Source of the DNA: an uncultured Eubacterium sp.
Lineage (GTDB): Bacteria > Bacillota > Clostridia > Oscillospirales > Acutalibacteraceae
DNA length: 15,287 nucleotides
Assembly: GCA_900542875.1 (NCBI GenBank)
Contig: UQPH01000036.1
Span: 1 to 15,287 of the forward strand
Direction of reading: 5' to 3'
The position numbers and the translations under genes are program-made. Below the pieces are notes generated by a model that was given only the letters and a program-made list of their open reading frames with translations, was not told the DNA's origin and ran no database searches. Positions 8,326-15,225 of this stretch are shown here, piece by piece (within the stretch, counting starts at the first letter, position 1; each line of letters starts with the position of its first letter).

Positions 8326-9360
8326 ATGGTAAAAGTTGCTATTAACGGTTTTGGCCGTATCGGTCGTCTTGCTTTCCGCCAGATGTTCGGTGCAGAAGGT
8401 TATGAAGTAGTTGCAATCAACGATCTTACAAGTGCAAAGATGCTTGCTCATCTTCTTAAGTATGACTCATCACAGGGTAACTATGTTGCTCAGGGTCACA
8501 CTGTTGATTTCCACGAGGGTGAAGGCGAGGATAACTATATCGTAGTTGACGGTAAGAAAATCGTTATCTACAAAATGCCTAACGCTGCCGATCTTCCTTG
8601 GGGCGAACTTGGCGTAGACGTAGTTCTCGAGTGCACAGGTTTCTATACTTCAAAAGAGAAGGCTTCTGCTCACATTAAGGCAGGTGCTCGTAAGGTTGTT
8701 ATTTCTGCTCCTGCAGGAAACGATCTTCCTACCATCGTATATAATGTAAACCACGATACACTTACAGCAGACGATACAGTTATTTCTGCTGCATCATGCA
8801 CAACTAACTGCCTTGCTCCTATGGCAAAGGCTCTTAACGATTTCGCTCCTATCCAGAGCGGTATCATGTGCACAATTCACGCTTACACAGGCGATCAGAT
8901 GATTCTTGACGGTCCTCAGAGAAAGGGTGACCTTCGTCGTGCTCGTGCAGGTGCTGTTAACATCGTTCCTAACTCAACAGGTGCTGCTAAGGCTATCGGT
9001 CTTGTAATTCCTGAGCTCAACGGCAAACTTATCGGTTCTGCACAGAGAGTTCCTACCCCGACAGGTTCAACAACTATCCTTACTGCTGTTATTAAGACAG
9101 ATAAGGAAGTTACAGTTGACGCTATCAACGCAGCTATGAAGGCTGAGGCTACTGAGTCCTTCGGTTATAACGAGGATCTCATCGTTTCTTCCGATATCGT
9201 TGGTATGAGATACGGTTCACTCTTCGATTCAACTCAGACAATGGTTCTCAAGGTTTCTGACGATACTTATGAGGTTCAGGTTGTTTCTTGGTATGATAAC
9301 GAGAACTCTTATACTTCTCAGATGGTTAGAACAATCAAGTACTTCTCAGAACTTGGCTAA
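8326..9360 (+). CDS. gap: Glyceraldehyde-3-phosphate dehydrogenase (type I)
   Basis: 344-aa tetrameric glycolytic enzyme converting glyceraldehyde-3-phosphate, NAD+ and phosphate to 1,3-bisphosphoglycerate. The Rossmann motif NGFGRIGR is at 7-14, and Asp33 in AINDL favours NAD over NADP. The active-site block SAASCTTNCLAP (154-165) carries catalytic Cys158, and His185 follows in CTIHAYTGDQ. WYDNENSYTSQM near the C-terminus is also typical. GGAGG precedes the ATG by about 9 nt. Its codon use is narrower than that of its neighbours (repeated GCT, CTT, ACA, GGT), consistent with very high expression. It appears monocistronic, with its own promoter region and a strong terminator 20 nt after the stop. 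Other glycolytic genes such as pgk or tpi do not follow it. Confidence 0.98.
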   Translation: MVKVAINGFGRIGRLAFRQMFGAEGYEVVAINDLTSAKMLAHLLKYDSSQGNYVAQGHTVDFHEGEGEDNYIVVDGKKIVIYKMPNAADLPWGELGVDVVLECTGFYTSKEKASAHIKAGARKVVISAPAGNDLPTIVYNVNHDTLTADDTVISAASCTTNCLAPMAKALNDFAPIQSGIMCTIHAYTGDQMILDGPQRKGDLRRARAGAVNIVPNSTGAAKAIGLVIPELNGKLIGSAQRVPTPTGSTTILTAVIKTDKEVTVDAINAAMKAEATESFGYNEDLIVSSDIVGMRYGSLFDSTQTMVLKVSDDTYEVQVVSWYDNENSYTSQMVRTIKYFSELG

Positions 9361-9380
9361 TTAACCTAAAGCAAACAGAT

Positions 9381-9409
9381 AAAACCCGAAGCCACGGCTT
9401 CGGGTTTTT
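9381..9409. terminator. Bidirectional intrinsic terminator between gap and nrdG
   Basis: Perfect 12-bp stem (arms 9381-9392 and 9397-9408) with a 4-nt loop. The GC-rich core is CCCGAAGC/GCTTCGGG. It is flanked by A4 on the left and T5 on the right, so it has a U-run in either reading direction and can end both gap and the facing nrdG transcript. Confidence 0.92.
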
Positions 9410-9444
9410 GTTATGTCTCAAAATATTAATTTTGTCAATCTCTG

Positions 9445-9975
9445 TCACTCGAGATACAGCACTATCTTTTTTTGCTCGGCTGTTTTTTTAATATCTATGA
9501 TTCTTTGGTTTGACGAGCCACGGAATTTGAGCGTGATAGAGTGCAAATCTTCTATAAACGGTCCGTCTACCAAAACATCTATGAGCGAGAGCATTTCCTT
9601 ACTTATGTCGGTTGCGGCTCTGCTTTTCGGCTCGGTTGTTCCTAGTATTTCCTCAAAGGTAAAACCGGTGTAGCACCAAACATTTTTGTTAGGGAATTTT
9701 TCACGAAACATAACGAGAAACGGAACGAGCACCTTTTGGTTTTCAGGCTCAAACGGTTCTCCGCCGAGCAGTGTTATTCCGTTAATCCAGTCATGGTCAA
9801 CGCTGTCGAATATTTCCTCCATAGTTTCTTCGGTGAATAAATTTCCGTAGCCGAAGTCCCATGTTATACTGTTAAAGCAATTTTTACAGTGGTGGCGACA
9901 CCCCGAAACAAATAATGAGGTGCGAACGCCCTCGCCGTTTGCTATGTCGTTTGTTTTTATTTCAGCCCAATTCAT
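9445..9975 (-). CDS. nrdG: Anaerobic ribonucleoside-triphosphate reductase activating protein (NrdG)
   Basis: 176-aa radical SAM activase that installs the glycyl radical on the class III reductase NrdD, allowing dNTP synthesis without oxygen. The start MNWAEIKTNDIANGEG leads into SGCRHHCKNCFN, which supplies the CX3CX2C cluster motif, and TLLGGEPF is the glycine-rich SAM-binding motif. Length fits the family. The ATG at 9973-9975 was chosen over an in-frame ATG at 10039-10041 because a promoter (-35 at 10036-10041, -10 at 10013-10018) overlaps the upstream codon. GGGGAT also lies about 9 nt before the chosen start. It is transcribed alone and divergently from the GtrA-family gene. The partner nrdD is not in the window; it is usually adjacent, so it is presumed to lie elsewhere. 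Confidence 0.92.
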   Translation of the reverse strand: MNWAEIKTNDIANGEGVRTSLFVSGCRHHCKNCFNSITWDFGYGNLFTEETMEEIFDSVDHDWINGITLLGGEPFEPENQKVLVPFLVMFREKFPNKNVWCYTGFTFEEILGTTEPKSRAATDISKEMLSLIDVLVDGPFIEDLHSITLKFRGSSNQRIIDIKKTAEQKKIVLYLE

Positions 9976-10012
9976 AAGATAATCATCCCCATATCTTCTC
10001 ATCCGATTACTT

Positions 10013-10041
10013 ATTATACCAAAATTTGTTCCTTTTATCAA
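10013..10041 (-). promoter_or_regulatory. Promoter of nrdG
   Basis: On the minus strand, TTGATA (10036-10041), exactly 17 nt, then TATAAT (10013-10018). Expected initiation near 10006 gives a leader of about 30 nt and fixes the nrdG start at 9975. No clear NrdR-type box was recognised. Confidence 0.82.
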
Positions 10042-10048
10042 CAGTGAC

Positions 10049-10075
10049 TTGATTTTATATTATTAATGGTATAAT
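10049..10075 (+). promoter_or_regulatory. Promoter of the GtrA-family gene
   Basis: TTGATT (10049-10054) and TATAAT (10070-10075) are separated by 15 nt. TGG directly precedes the -10, so this is an extended -10 promoter that tolerates the short spacer. The -35 box lies only 7 nt from the -35 of the divergent nrdG promoter. Confidence 0.72.
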
Positions 10076-10106
10076 ATAAAATCAGTAAAGAAAAAGAGGA
10101 ATTTTT

Positions 10107-10619
10107 ATGAGCGAAGAAATAAAGGCAGAAAAGAAAAAGGGCATTGCGGGATTTTTTCAGTTTTTGAAATTTGCTATGTTTTCCGCTTCGGCAGGTATAA
10201 TTGAGGCTGTCAGCTTTACGCTGATGAATACGGTGATTATTAAACTGCCGTTTATTCAGCATGCGCTCGAAACAAATGATACCTTTGCAAAGATTATGAA
10301 TAATCAGTACGGTCCCATGTACCTTATTGCACTTATCTTGTCCGTACTTTGGAATTTTACATTTAACCGTAAGTTTACATTTAAGTCTGCCGCAAATGTT
10401 CCTGTGGCAATGCTTAAGGTGTTTGCGTTTTATTGCGTGTTCACTCCCGTTACGGTTATCGCAGGTAACTATTTTACCGCTAAATTCGCCGATGTCGGAA
10501 AAATCGAGTACATAGTTCTCGGCTGTACCATGGCTTGTAATATGATTACAGAGTTTCTTTATGATAAATTTGTTGTTTTCCGTGGCTCGGAAAATACTCT
10601 TGAGAAAAAAGAAAAGTAA
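10107..10619 (+). CDS. GtrA-family integral membrane protein
   Basis: 170-aa protein with four predicted membrane segments (about residues 16-40, 69-82, 98-120 and 134-153), a short basic N-terminus and a lysine-rich cytoplasmic tail. The block NFTFNRKFTF (83-92), the paired FLKF start of helix 1 and the closing LYDKFVVFR (151-159) are hallmarks of the GtrA family. Family members are thought to help move polyprenyl-linked sugars across the membrane for modification of teichoic acids, O-antigens or other glycans. No glycosyltransferase or other partner lies next to it, so the substrate cannot be inferred. GAGGA lies about 7 nt before the ATG. It appears monocistronic, with a terminator about 90 nt downstream. 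Confidence 0.88.
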   Translation: MSEEIKAEKKKGIAGFFQFLKFAMFSASAGIIEAVSFTLMNTVIIKLPFIQHALETNDTFAKIMNNQYGPMYLIALILSVLWNFTFNRKFTFKSAANVPVAMLKVFAFYCVFTPVTVIAGNYFTAKFADVGKIEYIVLGCTMACNMITEFLYDKFVVFRGSENTLEKKEK

Positions 10620-10708
10620 TATAATTATAGCAGCAAAATGAACAGTCTCTAATTGTGCAGACGGTACAAAAACGGACTGCGACGGCAGAAAATTAAATTT
10701 CAAGTAAC

Positions 10709-10747
10709 AAACCGATTTCGCATTTTAAGCGGAGTCGGTTTTATTTG
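10709..10747 (+). terminator. Intrinsic terminator after the GtrA-family gene
   Basis: 13-bp stem (10709-10721 with 10729-10741, including two G-T pairs) around a 7-nt loop, followed by a T-rich run (10739-10746, interrupted by one A). It separates the GtrA-family transcript from the paralog operon. Confidence 0.78.
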
Positions 10748-10870
10748 AATACGGTATCTTTGCAGAAATTGATGTGTTCGGATATTTTTCGTATCAATAT
10801 GGCTTTTTCTGCTGTCCGTTTTCTTTTCGTTTTAGTATTCACTTTTGTGCTTTTATTCTAATTAGATTTG

Positions 10871-10879
10871 TGATATAGT
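10871..10879 (+). promoter_or_regulatory. Candidate extended -10 of the paralog operon
   Basis: TGA followed by TATAGT (10874-10879) matches an extended -10, about 20 nt ahead of the first paralog start. No good -35 lies at the usual distance. The rest of 10748-10870 shows no gene or clear structure. Low certainty. Confidence 0.3.
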
Positions 10880-10902
10880 AGTAATATAGGGGGTATTGTA
10901 AC

Positions 10903-11607
10903 ATGAAAAAGAAAAAGGAAGCATTTACAATTATTCTTATAGTTTTTATTCTTGTATTCGGTTTTGTATTCGGTGGATATTTTGCCATAAAAACAGTTAT
11001 GACTAAAGGTGCAATTAACTATTTACAAGATAAATATAACATGTCATATAATCAAATAACTGTTTTGGATTATGAAATGAAAAAGTTCGGAAACGACACC
11101 TCTTTTTTGCCGCTTAATACATATTGGTCACCCTATAAGTGGGAAATTCAATATAACGATAAAACTTTTTTTGTTAATAGAATTGACGGTAAATATTATG
11201 ATGATTATCAACTGGATGAAATAGAAAGTGTAGCTACCGAATGGTTTAAGCAAAATATAGATAATAATATTGTGGGAATTAAATTAAGTTCAGTAAATAT
11301 TATAAATTATCAAGCCCGAATAGCCGGTAACGTTACAATTAACGAAAAAAATATAAAAGATTTTCTAAACGATAAAAACACTTATAGTGGTATTAATCGT
11401 TTTACTTATCATGATGTAGATTTAATGGTTGAAAGCACTTATTTTGATACGCTGTCACAAACAGATAAAAACAACTTACTTGATGAGGTTAAAGAAAAAC
11501 TTCCAAATTCACACATTCAATATGTTATTGGAACGGATACATCCAAAATATCTAAAGAAAGGAATAAGTTCATTTATTGGTTATCAGAATATAACGAAAT
11601 GGATTAA
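10903..11607 (+). CDS. Membrane-anchored paralog 1 of a four-gene array, unknown function
   Basis: 234 aa, family not recognised. A basic start (KKKK) and one hydrophobic segment (about residues 8-30) predict a membrane anchor with the rest outside the cell; no lipobox follows. The outer part begins with AINYLQDKYN (37-46) and VLDYE (54-58), then FFVNR (89-93), YYDDYQLDEI (98-107), W114 and NNIVGIKL (121-128), and a second block KNIKDFL (149-155). The same blocks occur in the same order in the next three genes. The C-terminal third (after about 160) has no counterpart motif. AGGGGG lies 9 nt before the ATG, the best ribosome site of the operon. Base use is visibly more AT-rich than the flanking housekeeping genes. 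Immunity, envelope-stress or surface roles are possible but unsupported. Confidence 0.85.
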   Translation: MKKKKEAFTIILIVFILVFGFVFGGYFAIKTVMTKGAINYLQDKYNMSYNQITVLDYEMKKFGNDTSFLPLNTYWSPYKWEIQYNDKTFFVNRIDGKYYDDYQLDEIESVATEWFKQNIDNNIVGIKLSSVNIINYQARIAGNVTINEKNIKDFLNDKNTYSGINRFTYHDVDLMVESTYFDTLSQTDKNNLLDEVKEKLPNSHIQYVIGTDTSKISKERNKFIYWLSEYNEMD

Positions 11608-11612
11608 ATGAT

Positions 11613-12338
11613 ATGAAAAAAGGTAAAAGAATCATTTTAACAATAGTAACAGTAATTGCTACGATTTTTTTGTTATTTAATATTACACATATTATTTATG
11701 TTCAATGTCATAGAGCAGAGGTTGTTGAATATTTGGTTGATAAATATGATTTTGACAAAAAAGATATAATTCTACTCGATTACGAACCGTCAAAGTTTCA
11801 TGATGATACATCTTTAGGCGTTCCGTTTGATTGGTACACTACATCTGAAACATGGAAATTGAGATATAATAAAAGAACCTTTGGTGTGTCAAAAACAGAA
11901 TACGGATTTTGTGATGATTATCAATTAGAAGATGTTTTCGAGTGGTCGGTTGATTATCTAAAAACAGTTGACTCTAATGTTGTCGGTATCAAAATTAATT
12001 GTGGAAAATTACATGATATTGTAACAAAAGAAAACATAAAGGATTTCTTGATAAATGACAATGATTCTTTTGTGATTTATTATAAAGTTGACAGTCTTGA
12101 GCAATATTATACCTATTCAAAAAACGGCTTCAAATATACCAATGATAATTTTGATAATATCAATTCTCAAGTTTTGAAAAAGTTTGAGTTTATTAATAAA
12201 GATATTGAAAATAAAGGCGTCTATTTGACGACATCCGATTTAGAGTTTTCAAGGAATAGTTGGGAGAGTTTCGCAAGTTATTATTATGATACAAAAATTG
12301 CAAATGACAAGTTATATCGGAAGGGAATTGTTTTGTGA
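11613..12338 (+). CDS. Membrane-anchored paralog 2 of the array, unknown function
   Basis: 241 aa, the longest member. A KKGKR start and a hydrophobic segment (about 7-30) predict a single membrane anchor. Family blocks: VEYLVDKYD (38-46), LLDYE (54-58), FGVSK (90-94), CDDYQLEDV (100-108), W111, SNVVGIKI (121-128) and ENIKDFL (140-146). It is most like paralog 1, sharing the 'KFxxDTS' stretch (residues 61-67 in both) that paralogs 3 and 4 lack. The ATG comes 5 nt after the paralog 1 stop with no clear ribosome site, suggesting translation by reinitiation. The DNA is AT-rich. A cysteine precedes DDYQ, as in paralog 3, where paralogs 1 and 4 have tyrosine. Confidence 0.84.
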   Translation: MKKGKRIILTIVTVIATIFLLFNITHIIYVQCHRAEVVEYLVDKYDFDKKDIILLDYEPSKFHDDTSLGVPFDWYTTSETWKLRYNKRTFGVSKTEYGFCDDYQLEDVFEWSVDYLKTVDSNVVGIKINCGKLHDIVTKENIKDFLINDNDSFVIYYKVDSLEQYYTYSKNGFKYTNDNFDNINSQVLKKFEFINKDIENKGVYLTTSDLEFSRNSWESFASYYYDTKIANDKLYRKGIVL

Positions 12339-13033
12339 TGAAAAAGAAAAATGGGATAATTGTATTGATTGTTGTGCTGTCGGTGGCAGTGATTGCAGGG
12401 GTTGGATATAAAATCGCAGATAAATTCTATGCTCCTTTGGTGCAGACTAAGGCGGTGTCATACCTTTGCCATAAATATGACGCCAAGCCCGACGAATTTG
12501 AAATGGTGGATTATAACCAAGCACATATTGAACTTAAGGAGTACGAGATATTTTTTCAAAAACCAGTTTGGGTGGATTTTTCTTTTGAATATAAGTACAA
12601 TGGCAGAAATTTCGTTGTTAACAGAAACAAAAACAATTTCTGTGATGATTATCAAATGGAGGATATTCAAAATTGGTGTACCGAATGGCTAAAGGAAAAT
12701 GTTGATGAGAGAATTGTAGGATTTGAATTTAATACAAGTGATATAAGAAATTATTATTTGCATACGAATAAAAAATATAATTTTGTAATAGAAAAAGAGG
12801 ATGCTAAGAGTTTTTTGTCTAATTATAAACAAGATGATGATTGCATTTGGATTTATTACTACGATGTTAATGGAAAAGTCTTTTATGCAGAAAATGATGA
12901 ATTGACTAAAAAAGCAGAAAATATATTAAATCTTGAAAGTAGATGTTCAGTAACATATACCGAAAAAACATTATCAAGAGAAATTTTCAAATATAAATAT
13001 GATAATTGGGATAGTTGGAATACGGTTAAATAA
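12338..13033 (+). CDS. Membrane-anchored paralog 3 of the array, unknown function
   Basis: 231 aa from the ATG at 12338, which overlaps the paralog 2 stop by one base (TGATG). A GTG one codon upstream (12335) is also possible and has better spacing to the AAGGGA at 12321. ATG was chosen because it gives the MKK start seen in paralogs 1 and 2 (paralog 4 begins MKTKKKK). The membrane anchor is about residues 6-24. Family blocks: VSYLCHKYDA, MVDY, VWVDFSFEYKYNGRNFVVNR, NFCDDYQMEDI, W and EW, then ERIVGF, with a later EDAKSFL. The stretch up to the DDYQ block closely matches paralog 4 in both protein and DNA, indicating a later duplication than the split from paralogs 1 and 2. The C-terminus is unique. 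Confidence 0.84.
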   Translation: MKKKNGIIVLIVVLSVAVIAGVGYKIADKFYAPLVQTKAVSYLCHKYDAKPDEFEMVDYNQAHIELKEYEIFFQKPVWVDFSFEYKYNGRNFVVNRNKNNFCDDYQMEDIQNWCTEWLKENVDERIVGFEFNTSDIRNYYLHTNKKYNFVIEKEDAKSFLSNYKQDDDCIWIYYYDVNGKVFYAENDELTKKAENILNLESRCSVTYTEKTLSREIFKYKYDNWDSWNTVK

Positions 13034-13048
13034 TTAGGAGTTATACAT

Positions 13049-13717
13049 ATGAAAACGAAAAAGAAAAAACTATTGATTGTTTTTCTTATTTTGATTATAG
13101 GCGTGCTGGCGTGTTTGTCGGTACCGGCGGTAAGAACCTTGCAAGCTAAATATTATCTAAGTCAAAAGTACGATGCAAAAATGAGCGAGTTTAAGGTTGA
13201 GGACTATGAGGGAGGACATTATACTTATGTTGACGCATTGTTTATTTTTAATGATTATTATTGGATAGATTTTTCATATGAGTTCAGCTACAACGGCAGA
13301 AATTTTGTTGTAAGAAAAAACGATAACGGTTGGTATGATGATTATCAGTTGGAGGATTTGGAAAAATGGAGCACGGAGTGGCTGCAAGCAAATGCCGATT
13401 CGAGTATTAAAGGGTGTTACTTTGATACGAAAAATTTATTGAATTATTATAAAATTAATAATATAGGTTATAGTAATCCGATAGCACAAGAAGATATTAA
13501 AAATTTTCTTTTAGATTATGTTAAGTATGATTATATAAAAACGATTTATTATTACATTCCCGAAAACTCCGATAACTATATAAATGAATATGAAATGAAT
13601 AAATTTATTTCAAAATCTTTGGGCGTTAACTTAGATGTTCACGCTCAAAATAAAGATATAACTTTGCAAAGAGAAATTCATAGGGGCGATGAGTGGACTA
13701 GTCATATTGGAATATAG
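13049..13717 (+). CDS. Membrane-anchored paralog 4 of the array, unknown function
   Basis: 222 aa. The start KTKKKK and hydrophobic residues 8-25 predict a membrane anchor. VLAC (19-22) inside it resembles a loose lipobox, so this member might be a lipoprotein with Cys22, unlike its paralogs. Family blocks: KYYLSQKYDA (34-43), EDYE (51-54), YWIDFSYEFSYNGRNFVVRK (71-90), WYDDYQLEDL (95-104), W107 and W111, IKGCYF (120-125), EDIKNFL (148-154). AGGAG lies 8 nt before the ATG, so it has its own good ribosome site 15 nt after paralog 3. It is the last gene of the array. No terminator lies directly after it; the nearest is the hairpin at 13810-13838. Confidence 0.84.
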   Translation: MKTKKKKLLIVFLILIIGVLACLSVPAVRTLQAKYYLSQKYDAKMSEFKVEDYEGGHYTYVDALFIFNDYYWIDFSYEFSYNGRNFVVRKNDNGWYDDYQLEDLEKWSTEWLQANADSSIKGCYFDTKNLLNYYKINNIGYSNPIAQEDIKNFLLDYVKYDYIKTIYYYIPENSDNYINEYEMNKFISKSLGVNLDVHAQNKDITLQREIHRGDEWTSHIGI

Positions 13718-13765
13718 TGAAATGATTTTTAACAAATGAGGAGATTTGATTAAATAAAAGGTCTA

Positions 13766-13794
13766 TTGACAATATATTAAAAATAGAATATAAT
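13766..13794 (+). promoter_or_regulatory. glnA: Consensus promoter upstream of glnA
   Basis: TTGACA (13766-13771), exactly 17 nt, then TATAAT (13789-13794): a full match to the sigma-A/sigma-70 consensus. Initiation is expected near 13801, about 80 nt before the glnA ATG. A terminator hairpin begins only about 10 nt later. Confidence 0.9.
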
Positions 13795-13809
13795 AGCAGA
13801 GGTGAACAT

Positions 13810-13838
13810 AGGCGTTCCGATTTTCGGAGCGCCTTTTT
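13810..13838 (+). terminator. Intrinsic terminator / attenuator in the glnA leader
   Basis: An 11-bp stem (13810-13820 with 13824-13834, one G-T pair) with a TTT loop, then a T5 run (13834-13838). It lies after the consensus promoter and 43 nt before the glnA ATG. It would end transcripts from the paralog array and also stop most glnA transcripts unless bypassed. No competing antiterminator, T-box or known riboswitch fold was seen. Confidence 0.85.
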
Positions 13839-13881
13839 GTACCCTAATAAATATCATAATAAAAATGAGAGGGACTTTGTT

Positions 13882-15225
13882 ATGAGTAAATATACCAAGG
13901 AAGAAATCCTTAAACAGGCAAGAGAAAACGGCGTTGAGTTCATCAGGCTTCAGTTTACCGATTTATTCGGAATTATGAAAAATGTTGCTATTACATTATC
14001 TCAGCTTGAAAAGGCACTTGACAATGAATGTATGTTTGACGGCTCGTCCATTGACGGATTTGTAAGAATCGATGAGTCGGATATGTATCTTCATCCCGAT
14101 TATGACACTTGGGCTACATTTCCGTGGAGAAAGCATCTAAATGCTCAGACGGGCAGACTTATATGCTCGGTGTATAAAACCGATAATGTTACTCCGTTTG
14201 AGGGCGACCCGAGAAATGTTTTGCAAAAGGTTATTGACCAAGCGGCAGAAATGGGCTACGGTTTTAATGTTGGACCCGAGTGTGAATTTTTCCTCTTTAA
14301 GCTGGACGAAAACGGTCAGCCGACCCTTGAAACGGGTGATGAGGCAGGATATTTTGACCTTAATCCAATTGACCACGGCGAGAATTGCAGGCGTGATATT
14401 TGTCTTGCGCTCGAGGAAATGGGCTATACTATCGAGGCATCTCACCACGAGGTTGCTCAGGGACAGCACGAAATTGATTTCCAGTTTGGCGATGTTATGA
14501 CTTCTGCTGACAGAGTTATGACTTTTAAGCATGTTGTTAAAACATATGCGACAAAGCACGGTTTGCACGCAACCTTTATGCCGAAACCGGTTGAGGGAAT
14601 CTGCGGTTCGGGTATGCATACAAATATGTCGCTTTATGACCTTAAAACAGGCAAGAATATCTTTGACGACCCGAACGGCGAACTCGGTCTGAGCGAAAAG
14701 GCATATAACTTTATCGCAGGCGTTTTGGCTCATGTTAAAGGTATGTGTGTATTTTCAAATCCTACCGTTAATTCGTACAAGAGACTTGTTCCGGGTTACG
14801 AGGCACCTACATATATGGTTTGGTCAACTTCCAACCGTTCCACTCTTGTTCGTATTCCTGCTTCCAGAGGTAAGGGCACAAGAGTTGAACTTCGCAGTGC
14901 AGACCCATCTTGCAACCCGTATCTTGAAATGGCACTTTGCCTTGCTGCGGGTCTTGACGGAATTAAAAAAGGTTTGAAACCTGCACCGTCATATGACAAT
15001 AATGTTTATGAACTCAGCGATGCACAACTTAAAGAGAAAGGCATTGACTGTCTCCCCGGCACTCTTGAGGAGGCAATTAAAGCGGCAGAGGATGACCCGT
15101 TTATTAAAGAAACGCTCGGCGAGCATGTGTTTAATAACTATATCGGCGGCAAGCGTGAGGAATGGGAATCTTATCGCACCTATGTCAGTCAGTGGGAAAT
15201 TGACAGATATATGATTAATTATTAA
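13882..15225 (+). CDS. glnA: Glutamine synthetase type I (GSI-alpha)
   Basis: 447-aa cytoplasmic dodecameric enzyme that makes glutamine from glutamate, ammonia and ATP. The beta-grasp N-terminal domain contains FTDLFG (25-30) and MFDGSSIDGF (51-60). The catalytic domain contains GPECEFF (131-137), HHEVAQGQHEID (188-199), GSGMHTNMS (242-250), NPTVNSYKRLVPGYEAP (293-309) and RIPASRG (324-330). Its length and lack of an obvious adenylylation segment match the Firmicute GSI-alpha class, which is controlled by feedback inhibition; Arg62, linked to that inhibition in Bacillus, is present. The ATG at 13882 follows GAGAGGGA by about 8 nt; an upstream in-frame TTG at 13837 lies in the terminator T-run and is rejected. 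Downstream (15226-15287) only a weak hairpin is visible. Confidence 0.97.
   Translation: MSKYTKEEILKQARENGVEFIRLQFTDLFGIMKNVAITLSQLEKALDNECMFDGSSIDGFVRIDESDMYLHPDYDTWATFPWRKHLNAQTGRLICSVYKTDNVTPFEGDPRNVLQKVIDQAAEMGYGFNVGPECEFFLFKLDENGQPTLETGDEAGYFDLNPIDHGENCRRDICLALEEMGYTIEASHHEVAQGQHEIDFQFGDVMTSADRVMTFKHVVKTYATKHGLHATFMPKPVEGICGSGMHTNMSLYDLKTGKNIFDDPNGELGLSEKAYNFIAGVLAHVKGMCVFSNPTVNSYKRLVPGYEAPTYMVWSTSNRSTLVRIPASRGKGTRVELRSADPSCNPYLEMALCLAAGLDGIKKGLKPAPSYDNNVYELSDAQLKEKGIDCLPGTLEEAIKAAEDDPFIKETLGEHVFNNYIGGKREEWESYRTYVSQWEIDRYMINY

Noticed and set aside
9976..10041. Longer nrdG beginning at the ATG at 10039-10041
   Set aside because: That codon lies within the TTGATA -35 element; transcription should start near 10006. 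The start at 9975 fits NrdG proteins better.
10038..10703. Long minus-strand open frame over the GtrA-family gene
   Set aside because: It is antisense to a recognisable membrane protein and has no family motifs; its composition is that of a shadow frame.
10620..10708. Possible small RNA or extra stem in the GtrA-family 3' region
   Set aside because: Only 4-5 bp complementary pieces at long spacing; no stable alternative to the clear terminator at 10709.
13837..13881. Upstream TTG start adding 15 residues to glnA
   Set aside because: It sits in the terminator T-run and the residues do not resemble a GlnA N-terminus. ATG at 13882 has a proper ribosome site.
13801..13881. T-box or glutamine riboswitch in the glnA leader
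   Set aside because: There is no T-box sequence and too little RNA before the terminator for a known aptamer; only the terminator itself is supported.
14137..14733. Minus-strand open frame of 198 codons inside glnA
   Set aside because: It is antisense to strongly conserved GlnA catalytic motifs and shows no protein family features.
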